Assembly (NCBI GenBank): GCA_021781415.1
Contig: JAJXWW010000141.1
Coordinates: 1 to 64,000 of the forward strand
DNA from: Planctomycetota bacterium
Lineage (GTDB): Bacteria > Planctomycetota > Planctomycetia > Gemmatales > Gemmataceae
Direction of reading: 5' to 3'
DNA: 64,000 nt
This document shows positions 26,874-34,972 of this stretch, piece by piece. The notes beneath the pieces were generated by a model that searched no databases, was not told the origin of the DNA, and was given only the letters and a program-made list of their open reading frames with translations. The translations under genes and the position numbers were made by a program. Within the stretch, counting starts at the first letter, position 1, and each line of letters begins with the position of its first letter.

Positions 26874-27189
26874 GATTGAAGCGATCGATTCCAACCAATG
26901 TAAGAGTTGTCGCGCGCTCGATGGATCTCACATTCCCTCCTCGAGTCGCAGCCGGATTGCCACTCATCTTCTTTAGATTCACGCCCCCTTTTTCCGATAC
27001 AACTGGCATAACGCGATCTCGCGGCGATGGACCGCCATCGAAAGGAGACTCTTACTGGAGAAGATGCCCCGATGCGATGATTGCTCAAGTAGTCGTCCAC
27101 CCTCCCGACCCGGACGTTGGATGGCGTTTCTGTCTGAGCGTTCAAAAGAGACATCGCCCTTCCAACGGCCAGTTCGTTCCGGAATCATC

Positions 27190-28059
27190 ATGCACCGCGT
27201 CGGGCTATTCCTGGCTCTCGGTCTCTGCTGCGTGACCGGCTGCACGAGTATGCGTCTCCGTCAGAGGACCGTTAACCAGGCAAGCACGCTTTCCGAGTTG
27301 CAATATCAGCAGGTTCTCAACAACCTCGCCCAGTTCGCGGTCAACCCAACGGTTCTCCCCTTGCATATAAATCTGAGGGAAGGGACCACGCAGGTTACCG
27401 ATTCCATCTCGGGAGGGTCGTTGGTGGATCTCGGCCCCCCCGCCGTTAGCCAGCCCCAACTATTCGGCTCACGAACCGCCGTCGCCCAATGGGGCATGTC
27501 GCCGGTCATCGATCCAATCGAACTACGGCTTCTCTACATCGCCTATCGCCGCGCGCACGGTTTCCCCGATATGCCATCGCCCGAATTTCTCGATGAATTG
27601 GCTCACGAATTGAAGGACCAACTCGGCTCCAACGTCGATCTTCGTTACGAGTCCGCGTGGTTTTATGATTTCCACGCCCGCGCCAGCAAGGATGCGCGCG
27701 ACCTGGAAGGTCGGATCGTGTCGACGAACGACGAAAGAGTCTGCCCGCAACCCGGCACTCCTGGAGACCACTCGCCGTTGGCGAGGAACGTGTGCCGTAA
27801 GATCGAGTCGATCCAGCGCGACCTGGCCCGGATCCAGTCCGGCTGGTTCCATGTCGGTCGCAAACGAGACGTCCCGAAGGATGCCTGTTACGTCGGAATG
27901 AGCGGAAACTGTTACGCTTGGGTTTCTTCCGAAGGATGTGCGGAACTTACCGAGTTCACGTTTATCGTCCTCAAAATCGCCACGCTGATCAAAGAATCTG
28001 CAATGCTCGCCAACCCGCCGGGAACCGTGAAGTTCTCTCCGGGCGATCGCGGCGGCTGA
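27190..28059 (+). CDS. Planctomycete lipoprotein of unknown function
   Basis: A 289-residue exported lipoprotein. The signal MHRVGLFLALGLCCVTGC gives lipidation at cysteine 18. The block NQASTLSELQYQQVLNNLA followed by FAVNPTVLPLHINLREGTTQVTD is one I recognise from a family of planctomycete hypotheticals. Later segments hold several cysteines (PKDACYVGMSGNCYAWVSSEGCAEL) that could form disulfides. The upstream frame to 27064 is ignored because the signal peptide begins at the ATG at 27190. Divergent from the TetR gene; no operon partner. Confidence 0.75.
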   Translation: MHRVGLFLALGLCCVTGCTSMRLRQRTVNQASTLSELQYQQVLNNLAQFAVNPTVLPLHINLREGTTQVTDSISGGSLVDLGPPAVSQPQLFGSRTAVAQWGMSPVIDPIELRLLYIAYRRAHGFPDMPSPEFLDELAHELKDQLGSNVDLRYESAWFYDFHARASKDARDLEGRIVSTNDERVCPQPGTPGDHSPLARNVCRKIESIQRDLARIQSGWFHVGRKRDVPKDACYVGMSGNCYAWVSSEGCAELTEFTFIVLKIATLIKESAMLANPPGTVKFSPGDRGG

Positions 28060-28332
28060 TCGAGACGCGAAATTGTGTCCGATCCCGACGTTCAAAGTCA
28101 TGCGAATCAGGACAACACCGCATCCTCGTCCACTTGTCGCATAGCGGCGAAGATCTTCGACACGATACCTTCGGTTATCGCCAACCCCCCCCTTTATCCG
28201 AGAACTCCACGGCGGCGACTCGGTCTCTCTCGATTTGGGAGACGTGGACAAAAAAATGAACGATCGAGCCAGCCCGGCCAATCGTCCGTTACGAGAAACC
28301 ACAGACCGATTCACAGCTTCGGAGCCGACACC

Positions 28333-28434
28333 ATGATTTTGACCTCCCGCCGGGTCTTTTTTGGACCCATCGACAAACTCAGCGTCGTCGCCGCCTTGGC
28401 CGCGCTCTTCTTGCACGAGGCGTCCGCCCCCTGA
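28333..28434 (+). CDS. Possible 33-residue membrane peptide
   Basis: An ATG at 28333 with GGAG eight bases upstream opens a short frame: a basic start (LTSRRVFF) and then a hydrophobic stretch LSVVAALAALFL ending in HEASAP. Its last codons lie in the left arm of a strong hairpin. It stands alone in about 600 bases of otherwise noncoding DNA between the lipoprotein and the sigma-factor fusion. Coding status is uncertain. Confidence 0.25.
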   Translation: MILTSRRVFFGPIDKLSVVAALAALFLHEASAP

Positions 28435-28458
28435 TTTGCGTATCAGGGGGCGGACGCC
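28419..28458. terminator. Strong perfect hairpin (17-base arms)
   Basis: Arms GGCGTCCGCCCCCTGAT (28419-28435) and its exact complement (28442-28458) with a 6-base loop TTGCGT. A short A-rich run follows on the plus strand about ten bases later, not a U-run, so it could be a bidirectional stop, a mobile repeat or an mRNA structure covering the stop of the small frame. Confidence 0.6.
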
Positions 28459-28655
28459 CCCGCTCGCTAAAAAATCGTGACAGGCTTTCATGCTGGGGCG
28501 ATAAGCCAACGATCTCACCTGCTGGGAGTCGTCATTTCCACGATTCATCTCGCGGAAAACAAACGCAATCTTCACATGAATATGCAGTGAAAAAAGGCAC
28601 GCTCTCGGCTTGGGGGGAATCTAATGAAGTAGAGATTCGCCTGGAGCCGACGCGC

Positions 28656-31460
28656 ATGAATCGAAGCAAACTCGAATCCGCGCTGCGAGACCTTCGCTCG
28701 GTGGTACGCCTGCCGAGAGAAGAGCAGATCGCCGACGACGAACTCGTTCGACGCTATGCCGAGGAGCGCGAAGAGGCGGCTTTCGCGGCCTTGGTACGCC
28801 GCTATGGGCCGATGGTGCTGCGCGTCTGTTATCGCGTACTCCATCGCAGCCACGATGCCGAGGATGCCTTTCAAGCCACTTTTCTCATTCTGGCGCGAGA
28901 AGTCGCATCGCTGCGTCAGCGCGGCGCGGTCGGCTCGTGGATTCACGAAGTTGCCTACAACGCCGCGCTGCGCGTGCGGCAGCGGCTGGCTCGACAACGA
29001 CATTACGAAGAAAAGCATGTGACTCCGATGAACCCCGACAATCCCGAAGAGGGGATTCTGCGCGACGATGTCCAAGCGGTGCTGTACGAAGAATTGCATC
29101 GCTTGCCGGAGAAATATCGCGTTCCGTTGGTGCTGTGCAATCTGCTCGGTCGGACTCAGGAGGAGGCGTCGCTCGAACTGGGGTTGGATCGCAGCACGAT
29201 GAGCAAGCGGATCAAACGGGCATATGCCGAGCTGCGGACGCGTCTGTTGGTTCGTGGAGTATCGCTGTCGTTGATCTTGTTGGCGTCGCTCCTTCACGAA
29301 GAAGGCAAGGCTGGCTCGGTATCCACGGATCTATTACTGCGAACCGTGCGCGCCGCGGTCGGATCGGTCTCCGGCACGGCGGCGGTGTCGGCATCCGTGG
29401 CAGCGCTGACGGCGAAAGGGGCGGGCGGTCTGTTTGGCGTCTTGAAATGGACGCATGTGCTGGTCGTCGCCGCCTTGACCTTCGCCGGTGGAGGCTTCTG
29501 GGCCGCGCTGGCTTGGCAAACACCGCCTTCGGAAAATGGGGAAGCGAGCGCGATGCTTCCTCCGCTGCCCACACCTGCTCCCGTTCCACGAATCGGCAAT
29601 CGCATCCAGCCGCCGCTCGGCGACTGCATCGACCTGCGCGGAACGGTTCTCGACTCCGACGGAACACCCGTGCCGGGAGCGCTGGTGGCCGCTTGCGGCT
29701 TGCGTTCGTTTCGCCACGGCAAGCGCAATGTCCGAGACGAAGTGCTGGCGCGAGGGCAGGCCGACGCCGAGGGACGATTTCAACTGAGCGTGCCGCGCCC
29801 CGATGTCGCCTGGTCGCTGCGATCGGCCTACGTTCATCTTTGGGTGGCGTCACCCGGACGCGCGCCGGCAACGCTGCGTCTGCCTTGGCGTCCCGAAGCC
29901 CCCCCCGTGGAAGTGCGTTTACCGCTTTCCGAGACGATTCGAGGTCGGCTCCTCGGCGACGACGGCAAGCCAGCCGCGCATGTTTCAATTGTCGTATCTC
30001 AAATTGGGCCTATTCAATTCGAGCCTATTCAAGGACACCAGAACGCCGCTCGACTGCGACCGGCCCTATGGCCCGCGCCGACCGCGACCGATGCCGAAGG
30101 ACGATTCGAGTTGCACGGATTGAACGTGGCGCAAGGCGTCGGCTTGTGCGTCTCCGACGCGCGCTATGCACTACGCCGTGCGGTTTTGGATTCGGCGCGC
30201 TGGAGCGGTCGAGAAGGCGTGTTACGGCTCGATGCCGCTCGGCTTCTCGAAGGGAAGGTCGAGACGGAAGACGGCACAGCGCTGCCCGCCGCTCGATTGC
30301 GCGTGTTGGTTTACGACGCGGCGCGGCATCCCCTCGGCAGCGCGCTCGATGCCCGAACCGATGCCGCCGGCGCGTTCCACATTCCGTTGCCCGTCGGCCA
30401 GAGTTATCGCATCGAAGCGATCGCACCGGACGGCGTTCCGTATGTGGGCGTGGGACGCGAACTACTCTGGCCGAAGGATGCGAAGCGACAAGAGTTGGAT
30501 TTTCGCTTGCCGTCCGGCGTTCTGGTTCGAGGCACGGTGAGAGACGCCGACACCGGCGCGCCGATCCCGGAGGTTCACGTTCAGTTTCGCCCGTCGGACG
30601 AATCGAAATTACCTCCGGAGATCCTCACGGGTTCGAACTATCCCGTTATCGGCTCCGTTGGCGGTTCATTTCTTGTGGTCGTCCCCAAGGCGGATGGGTT
30701 TCTCTTTCTCCACGAGCCGACGGGGGATTATGTCATGGAAGAATGGACCGGTCGCTTGCGCGGCTTCTCCGGACCCATCCACGCTCATCGCGTCCTGACT
30801 CTGGACGCGGCTTCCGGCCCGTCCGTGCGAGAAGTGGGCGCGGCGTTGCATCGCGGCCTTCGCATCGAAGGACGCGCGATGGGTCCGAACGGTGAGCCGG
30901 GCGGAGACGGAGCTTGGTTGTGCCGGGGGCGAACCTGTCCCGAAAAGCTGACGGAAGGTCAACCGCAACGCTATTGGAATGGCCGATTCACGCTGCGAGG
31001 CTGCGTCCCCGGCCGCGTCTATCCCGTGCTGATTCTCGATGCAAAACGTCGTCTGGGAGCCAAAGTGGAGTTGCTCGCCGACGCCGACGGCAATCCGGTC
31101 GAGGTGCGTCTGCAACCGTGCGGCACAGCTCGGGTACGTTTCATCGACGACCGAGGCCGACCCGTCGCGGGGTATCAACCGTATCTCTACGCGATGGTTC
31201 CTTCCGACCGCGCCGTCGATGGAGAGGACGGTTTGGAACCCACTCCAGCAGAGATGCACGAACTCGACGAGTTCGATCCGACCCACTATCGCCGCGAACC
31301 GCGAACCGACGCCGAAGGATTCGTCTCCCTTCCGGCTCTGATCCCCGGCGTCCGCTATCGCATGAGCCATTACCGAGATGCCGCCGGCACCTGGCGCGAG
31401 ATCGAGACAAAGCCGGGACAGACGTTGTCTCTGCCCGATGTCGTGCTGAATCGCCGTTAG
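28656..31460 (+). CDS. ECF sigma-70 factor fused to carboxypeptidase-regulatory-like repeats
   Basis: A 934-residue fusion. Residues about 20-195 are an ECF sigma factor: region 2 (AAFAALVRRYGPMVLRVCYRVL, HDAEDAFQATFLILAR), SWIHEVAYNAALR, and region 4 LPEKYRVPLVLCNLLGRTQEE with LGLDRSTMSKRIKRA. A small linker and a transmembrane helix (VLKWTHVLVVAALTFAGGGFWAALAW, about 265-290) follow. The rest, presumably periplasmic, contains several beta-sandwich carboxypeptidase-regulatory-like repeats, each opening like LRGTVLDSDGTPVPGALV or VRGTVRDADTGAPIPEVHV. This is the planctomycete ECF type with an extracytoplasmic domain, probably self-regulated by a signal outside the membrane. The ATG at 28656 has CTGGAG upstream. 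It is followed by a DUF1559 gene. Confidence 0.88.
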   Translation: MNRSKLESALRDLRSVVRLPREEQIADDELVRRYAEEREEAAFAALVRRYGPMVLRVCYRVLHRSHDAEDAFQATFLILAREVASLRQRGAVGSWIHEVAYNAALRVRQRLARQRHYEEKHVTPMNPDNPEEGILRDDVQAVLYEELHRLPEKYRVPLVLCNLLGRTQEEASLELGLDRSTMSKRIKRAYAELRTRLLVRGVSLSLILLASLLHEEGKAGSVSTDLLLRTVRAAVGSVSGTAAVSASVAALTAKGAGGLFGVLKWTHVLVVAALTFAGGGFWAALAWQTPPSENGEASAMLPPLPTPAPVPRIGNRIQPPLGDCIDLRGTVLDSDGTPVPGALVAACGLRSFRHGKRNVRDEVLARGQADAEGRFQLSVPRPDVAWSLRSAYVHLWVASPGRAPATLRLPWRPEAPPVEVRLPLSETIRGRLLGDDGKPAAHVSIVVSQIGPIQFEPIQGHQNAARLRPALWPAPTATDAEGRFELHGLNVAQGVGLCVSDARYALRRAVLDSARWSGREGVLRLDAARLLEGKVETEDGTALPAARLRVLVYDAARHPLGSALDARTDAAGAFHIPLPVGQSYRIEAIAPDGVPYVGVGRELLWPKDAKRQELDFRLPSGVLVRGTVRDADTGAPIPEVHVQFRPSDESKLPPEILTGSNYPVIGSVGGSFLVVVPKADGFLFLHEPTGDYVMEEWTGRLRGFSGPIHAHRVLTLDAASGPSVREVGAALHRGLRIEGRAMGPNGEPGGDGAWLCRGRTCPEKLTEGQPQRYWNGRFTLRGCVPGRVYPVLILDAKRRLGAKVELLADADGNPVEVRLQPCGTARVRFIDDRGRPVAGYQPYLYAMVPSDRAVDGEDGLEPTPAEMHELDEFDPTHYRREPRTDAEGFVSLPALIPGVRYRMSHYRDAAGTWREIETKPGQTLSLPDVVLNRR

Positions 31461-31550
31461 GACAACTCGCCCGGTCCCGCCTTGCTGTCGCCAAACTTAA
31501 CTTGTGCAACAGTATCGCCTTTTATTTTTGCCCCAGAGGAGAACGCTATC

Positions 31551-32642
31551 GTGAGAATGATCGTCAAGGTTCCTTCGCGCCATCGACGCGGTTTCACGCT
31601 CGTCGAGTTGCTCGTAGTCATCGCCATTATCGCCGTCTTGATCGGCCTCTTGCTGCCGGCGGTGCAGAAGGTGCGCGAAGCCGCCAACCGCGCCGCCTGC
31701 GAAAACAACCTCAAACAGTTGGCTTTGGCATTGCTGAACTACGAGAGTGCCAATCGTCGCTTTCCGCCCGGCATCATCTCGAACAATGGGGTGCCTCAGT
31801 ACGGCTTCCGCACCGGCTTCGGCGCATTTACCTTGCCGTATATCGAACAAGAACAAGTCTTCTCGCTGTATAACTTCAACGTCGACTGGTTCGATGCGTC
31901 AAACGAAGCGGCCATCACGACACAGATCAAGACTTTCAACTGTCCTTCAACTCCAGGACAACCGCGATCCGACCCCAACGCCTACGCCAACTGCCAAGGT
32001 CCCGGCCCGACTGCGCCCAACGGAATTTTGGCATCCGCTCCCGTGGCCTCGTCAGATTACGAAGGCGTTCGGCAGGTCGGCTTCGAGCTGGCCAACAGCG
32101 TCTACTATCTGAACGACAACCCTCCCTGCCAGGACAACGGCGTCGTCGGCTACATCGATCCACGCGTGGCTGGCATCCTTTGCGAAGTCGGCTATCAGGC
32201 GTTCCCGGCCAGCACGAGAATACCTGACGTTACCGACGGTATGTCGAATACCATCCTGCTCACCGAAGTGGCGGGGCGACCACTGATCTACTTCAAGGGA
32301 CAGCATACCGGCCTTTTGGCCGGGAATAGTACAGGTTGGGGCACGCGCGATATTTGCAAACTGTCCGGCTGCATCCCAAACGATGGCGGCAACGTCAACA
32401 ATGTCCCCAATCTGGTCGGTGGTGGCGGACAATACGGTGCCTCCCTTCCCGCCCCCGCCGGACTGATGGCCGTTAATATCACGAACGACAGCGAACAGCC
32501 TTATTCGTTTCATCCCGGAGGCATCAACGTCGCCTTCGGCGATGGCTCCGTACATTACATACAGCAAAATATCAGCCTGACAGTTTTCGCCCAACTCTGC
32601 ACCCGCGCGGGAAGCGAAATCGTCCCCCCATCCGCTTACTGA
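31551..32642 (+). CDS. DUF1559 prepilin-like secreted protein
   Basis: A 363-residue protein of the planctomycete DUF1559 family. A basic leader (RHRRG) is followed by FTLVELLVVIAIIAVLIGLLLP, cut here in description; it is a type IV prepilin/pseudopilin methylation motif with the cleavage site G-F and the conserved glutamate at position 5. The family block VQKVREAANRAACENNLKQL follows. The C-terminal H-x-G-G-x-N-V-A-F-G-D-G-S-V motif is also present. GTG at 31551 is nine bases from AGGAG; the ATG two codons later is less well placed. Likely surface-exposed; function unknown. The gene pairs with the small lipoprotein that follows. Confidence 0.93.
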   Translation: MRMIVKVPSRHRRGFTLVELLVVIAIIAVLIGLLLPAVQKVREAANRAACENNLKQLALALLNYESANRRFPPGIISNNGVPQYGFRTGFGAFTLPYIEQEQVFSLYNFNVDWFDASNEAAITTQIKTFNCPSTPGQPRSDPNAYANCQGPGPTAPNGILASAPVASSDYEGVRQVGFELANSVYYLNDNPPCQDNGVVGYIDPRVAGILCEVGYQAFPASTRIPDVTDGMSNTILLTEVAGRPLIYFKGQHTGLLAGNSTGWGTRDICKLSGCIPNDGGNVNNVPNLVGGGGQYGASLPAPAGLMAVNITNDSEQPYSFHPGGINVAFGDGSVHYIQQNISLTVFAQLCTRAGSEIVPPSAY

Positions 32643-32651
32643 CGGGTAAAG

Positions 32652-32696
32652 AGGTAAAGGCGAAGAGAGAGGAATACACTCTCTTCGCCTTTACCT
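32652..32696 (+). terminator. Hairpin after the DUF1559 gene
   Basis: Perfect 18-base arms (32652-32669 and 32679-32696) with a 9-base loop, beginning ten bases after the DUF1559 stop. T residues within the right arm and just after it are few, so termination may be partial and allow expression of the following lipoprotein gene. Confidence 0.65.
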
Positions 32697-32728
32697 TACT
32701 GCGTTCCATATCATTGGGAGCCTTTGCG

Positions 32729-33124
32729 ATGATTTCACCGCTTGCCAGACTATTGTGGTTACTCGCCTTGCTATCAATGCTGAATGGCTGTAAAAGGCAA
32801 TCTGAACCGCATGTGGAATTCAGTGGGCAGGTGATTTCTGGTGGAAAGCCCCTGCGTGTCAAGTGGGGAGAAAACTTGAAAGTCCTATTCTGCACCGTAG
32901 ACCAACAGAATAAGCCGGGCGAGAAGAGTTACATGGCAATTTCGGATCGACGCGGCTATTTCACCGCTTCAGCACCACCGGGCAAGTATCGTATTGCCGT
33001 GCTCCTATTGCATCGAGACAAGGACATCTTGCACAACGCCTTCGATTCAATTAGGTCGCCTTTCGTCCGCGACCTTCACGAAGGTGATACTTTGAACCTC
33101 GATCTGGACCATCCTACTCACTGA
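32729..33124 (+). CDS. Small lipoprotein following the DUF1559 gene
   Basis: A 131-residue lipoprotein. The signal LARLLWLLALLSMLNGC ends in a lipobox cysteine. The mature part holds a small beta-sandwich (VEFSGQVISGGKPL, AISDRRGYFTASAPPGKYRIAVL) of the kind found downstream of many DUF1559 genes, resembling a carboxypeptidase-regulatory fold. The ATG at 32729 has GGGAG eight bases upstream. The hairpin at 32652-32696 lies between it and the DUF1559 gene. Function unknown. Confidence 0.78.
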   Translation: MISPLARLLWLLALLSMLNGCKRQSEPHVEFSGQVISGGKPLRVKWGENLKVLFCTVDQQNKPGEKSYMAISDRRGYFTASAPPGKYRIAVLLLHRDKDILHNAFDSIRSPFVRDLHEGDTLNLDLDHPTH

Positions 33125-33176
33125 CTCTCGTTTGTATAAGTAAATGCATGTCTTCAACACCCTAGGAGTAACCTCT

Positions 33177-34451
33177 ATGCTCTATCCATCCCGCCGCCTC
33201 TTTCTTGGAACCTCCTTTGCCGCCCTGTCCGCCGCTTGTCTCATCGGCGACGAGAAGACGAACAAGCCCGCCAAGAAAGCTCCGCCCGAAACGCCCTTCC
33301 ATCCCGACACCCTGTTCCTCACCTGGCAGCGCGATCCGACCACGACCATGACGGTGCAATGGATCGGCGCGGCCGGCGAGACGACCGACACCACCGTCAC
33401 CTACGCACCTCTTAAGGTCGAACAATGGCAGGCGCAATCGCCCAAGGTTCGACCGTATCCGCGCACCGATCTGAAAGTCTATCGCACCGAATTGACGGGC
33501 TTAAAACCGGGGACCGACTATCGCTTTCGCATCGGCAAAGAGTCGCCGACCTATCGCTTTCGCACCATGCCGGCCAAGGCCACGGACGCCATTCACTTCG
33601 TCTCCGGCGGCGATTGCGGCGTCAATTCCCATGCCGTCGCCAACAACATCCAGGCGGCCCGTCAAGATCCGATGTTTGTCCTCATCGGCGGCGATCTCGG
33701 CTACGATAACGGCACGTCGGCGGCCACCAGCTTGGCTTTCGTCCGCAACTACAGCAAACACACCATCGGACGCGATGGCCGACTCATTCCCCTGATCGCC
33801 GCCATCGGCAATCACGAAGTCGACGGCCGGTACAGCATGCCGCGCGCCAAGGCACCGTTCTTTTATGCCCTCTTCGATGGCTTGTATCCGGAAAAGGGGT
33901 TTGCCTCCCTCGATTTCGGCGACTATCTGAGTTTGGTCCTGTTGGATACCAATCACACCACGCCCATCGCCGGCGAACAGACCGACTGGCTCGAAAAGAC
34001 CCTTCGCGCTCGCAAGGATCATCCCAACGTCTTTGTCGTCAATCACGTTCCGGCCTATCCGTCGTATCGCAATCCGGAGTCGGTCAACGGCAAGGACGGC
34101 ACCGGAGCGGAGAACCGCGAGCATTGGGTGCCTCTGTTAGAGAAATACCGCGTGCCGGTGGTGTTGGAACACCACGATCATACCTTCAAGCGCACGAAAC
34201 CGCTGCTGGGCGGCCTGTCGCACAACAACGGCGTGCTGTATCTCGGCGACGGTTCGTGGGGCAAACTGCGCACGCCGAAATCGCCGGAAAAGCTGTCGTA
34301 CCTGGCCGCCAGCAGCAGCGATTATCATTTATCGTTGCACCGCATTCAGGGCAACGAACGCTTCCATCTCGCCCTGGACGAGCGCGGCCGAGTGATGGAC
34401 GCCTGCCACAGCGGCCAACGCAGAAGCGGAATCGTCCCCGCTTCCAGCTGA
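33177..34451 (+). CDS. Tat-exported purple acid phosphatase-like metallophosphoesterase
   Basis: A 424-residue secreted phosphatase. The N-terminus has a twin-arginine-type signal (SRRLFLGTSFAALSAACL). A fibronectin-III-like domain follows (LTWQRDPTTTMTVQWIG to YRTELTGLKPGTDYRFRIG), as in purple acid phosphatases. The metallophosphoesterase domain supplies GGDCGVN, GGDLGYDNG, IGNHEVDG, VNHVPAYPS and EHHDHTFKR as metal and substrate ligands. It should release phosphate from esters in the periplasm or outside. The ATG at 33177 has AGGAG eight bases upstream. Its stop precedes the tRNA-Leu promoter. Confidence 0.88.
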   Translation: MLYPSRRLFLGTSFAALSAACLIGDEKTNKPAKKAPPETPFHPDTLFLTWQRDPTTTMTVQWIGAAGETTDTTVTYAPLKVEQWQAQSPKVRPYPRTDLKVYRTELTGLKPGTDYRFRIGKESPTYRFRTMPAKATDAIHFVSGGDCGVNSHAVANNIQAARQDPMFVLIGGDLGYDNGTSAATSLAFVRNYSKHTIGRDGRLIPLIAAIGNHEVDGRYSMPRAKAPFFYALFDGLYPEKGFASLDFGDYLSLVLLDTNHTTPIAGEQTDWLEKTLRARKDHPNVFVVNHVPAYPSYRNPESVNGKDGTGAENREHWVPLLEKYRVPVVLEHHDHTFKRTKPLLGGLSHNNGVLYLGDGSWGKLRTPKSPEKLSYLAASSSDYHLSLHRIQGNERFHLALDERGRVMDACHSGQRRSGIVPASS

Positions 34452-34483
34452 GGTTACGAATGCGTGGCGACTAGGGGAGAGCC

Positions 34484-34513
34484 TTGACGATGGAGTAGAC
34501 CTTCCCCTAAGAT
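34484..34513 (+). promoter_or_regulatory. Sigma-70-like promoter of tRNA-Leu
   Basis: TTGACG (34484-34489) and TAAGAT (34508-34513) with an 18-base spacer, 40 bases before the tRNA. An alternative -10, TACAAT at 34513-34518, would need too long a spacer for this -35. Confidence 0.5.
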
Positions 34514-34553
34514 ACAATCTCACGCATGCCGTTTCTCTCCGCGGTTCGTTGTT

Positions 34554-34638
34554 GCCGAAGTGGCGGAACTGGCAGACGCGCCAGGTTCAGGACCTGGTTC
34601 CCTTAACGGGAGTGGAGGTTCGAGCCCTCTCTTCGGCA
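34554..34638 (+). tRNA. tRNA-Leu (anticodon CAG)
   Basis: An 85-base tRNA. Acceptor stem GCCGAAG pairs with CTTCGGC, with A as discriminator. The anticodon stem CCAGG/CCTGG encloses loop TTCAGGA, giving anticodon CAG (reads CUG). A long variable arm (CCCTTAACGGG) and the GTTCGAG T-loop confirm a class II leucine tRNA. CCA is not encoded. Confidence 0.97.
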
Positions 34639-34647
34639 CTACACTCA

Positions 34648-34692
34648 GGGCAAGAGGTTACGGTGAATCCGTACCTCTTGCCCCGCTGTTTT
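34648..34692 (+). terminator. Terminator of tRNA-Leu
   Basis: Arms 34648-34663 and 34669-34683 pair over 15 bases with one bulged T and a 5-base loop, followed by GCTGTTTT. The rest of the gap to 34972 holds a second short palindrome at 34867-34887 (10-base arms, then TTT) and no gene that I can see. Confidence 0.8.
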
Positions 34693-34972
34693 AATCGACG
34701 ATCTCGTTAACTCTTTGAGAAAATGCCATGTTCGCGTTTCGCAGGGGGTCTCTCGGCAACTCTGCGAGAATGTCTCCATCCCGTTATGAGATAATAAGTT
34801 GCGCTATTTGCGCATGTGTCCGTGATCTCCAAGCACCCTGAAGCTCTCGAACCCTTAAAGATAAAGCGAGTCGCGCAGCGCGACTCGTTTGGTTCATCGG
34901 AGGATTGCGCGATAGGATTACCTCCGCAATGAAATCCGGCGAGAGCCGATTTAGCTCGATGGGGGGAGTGCC

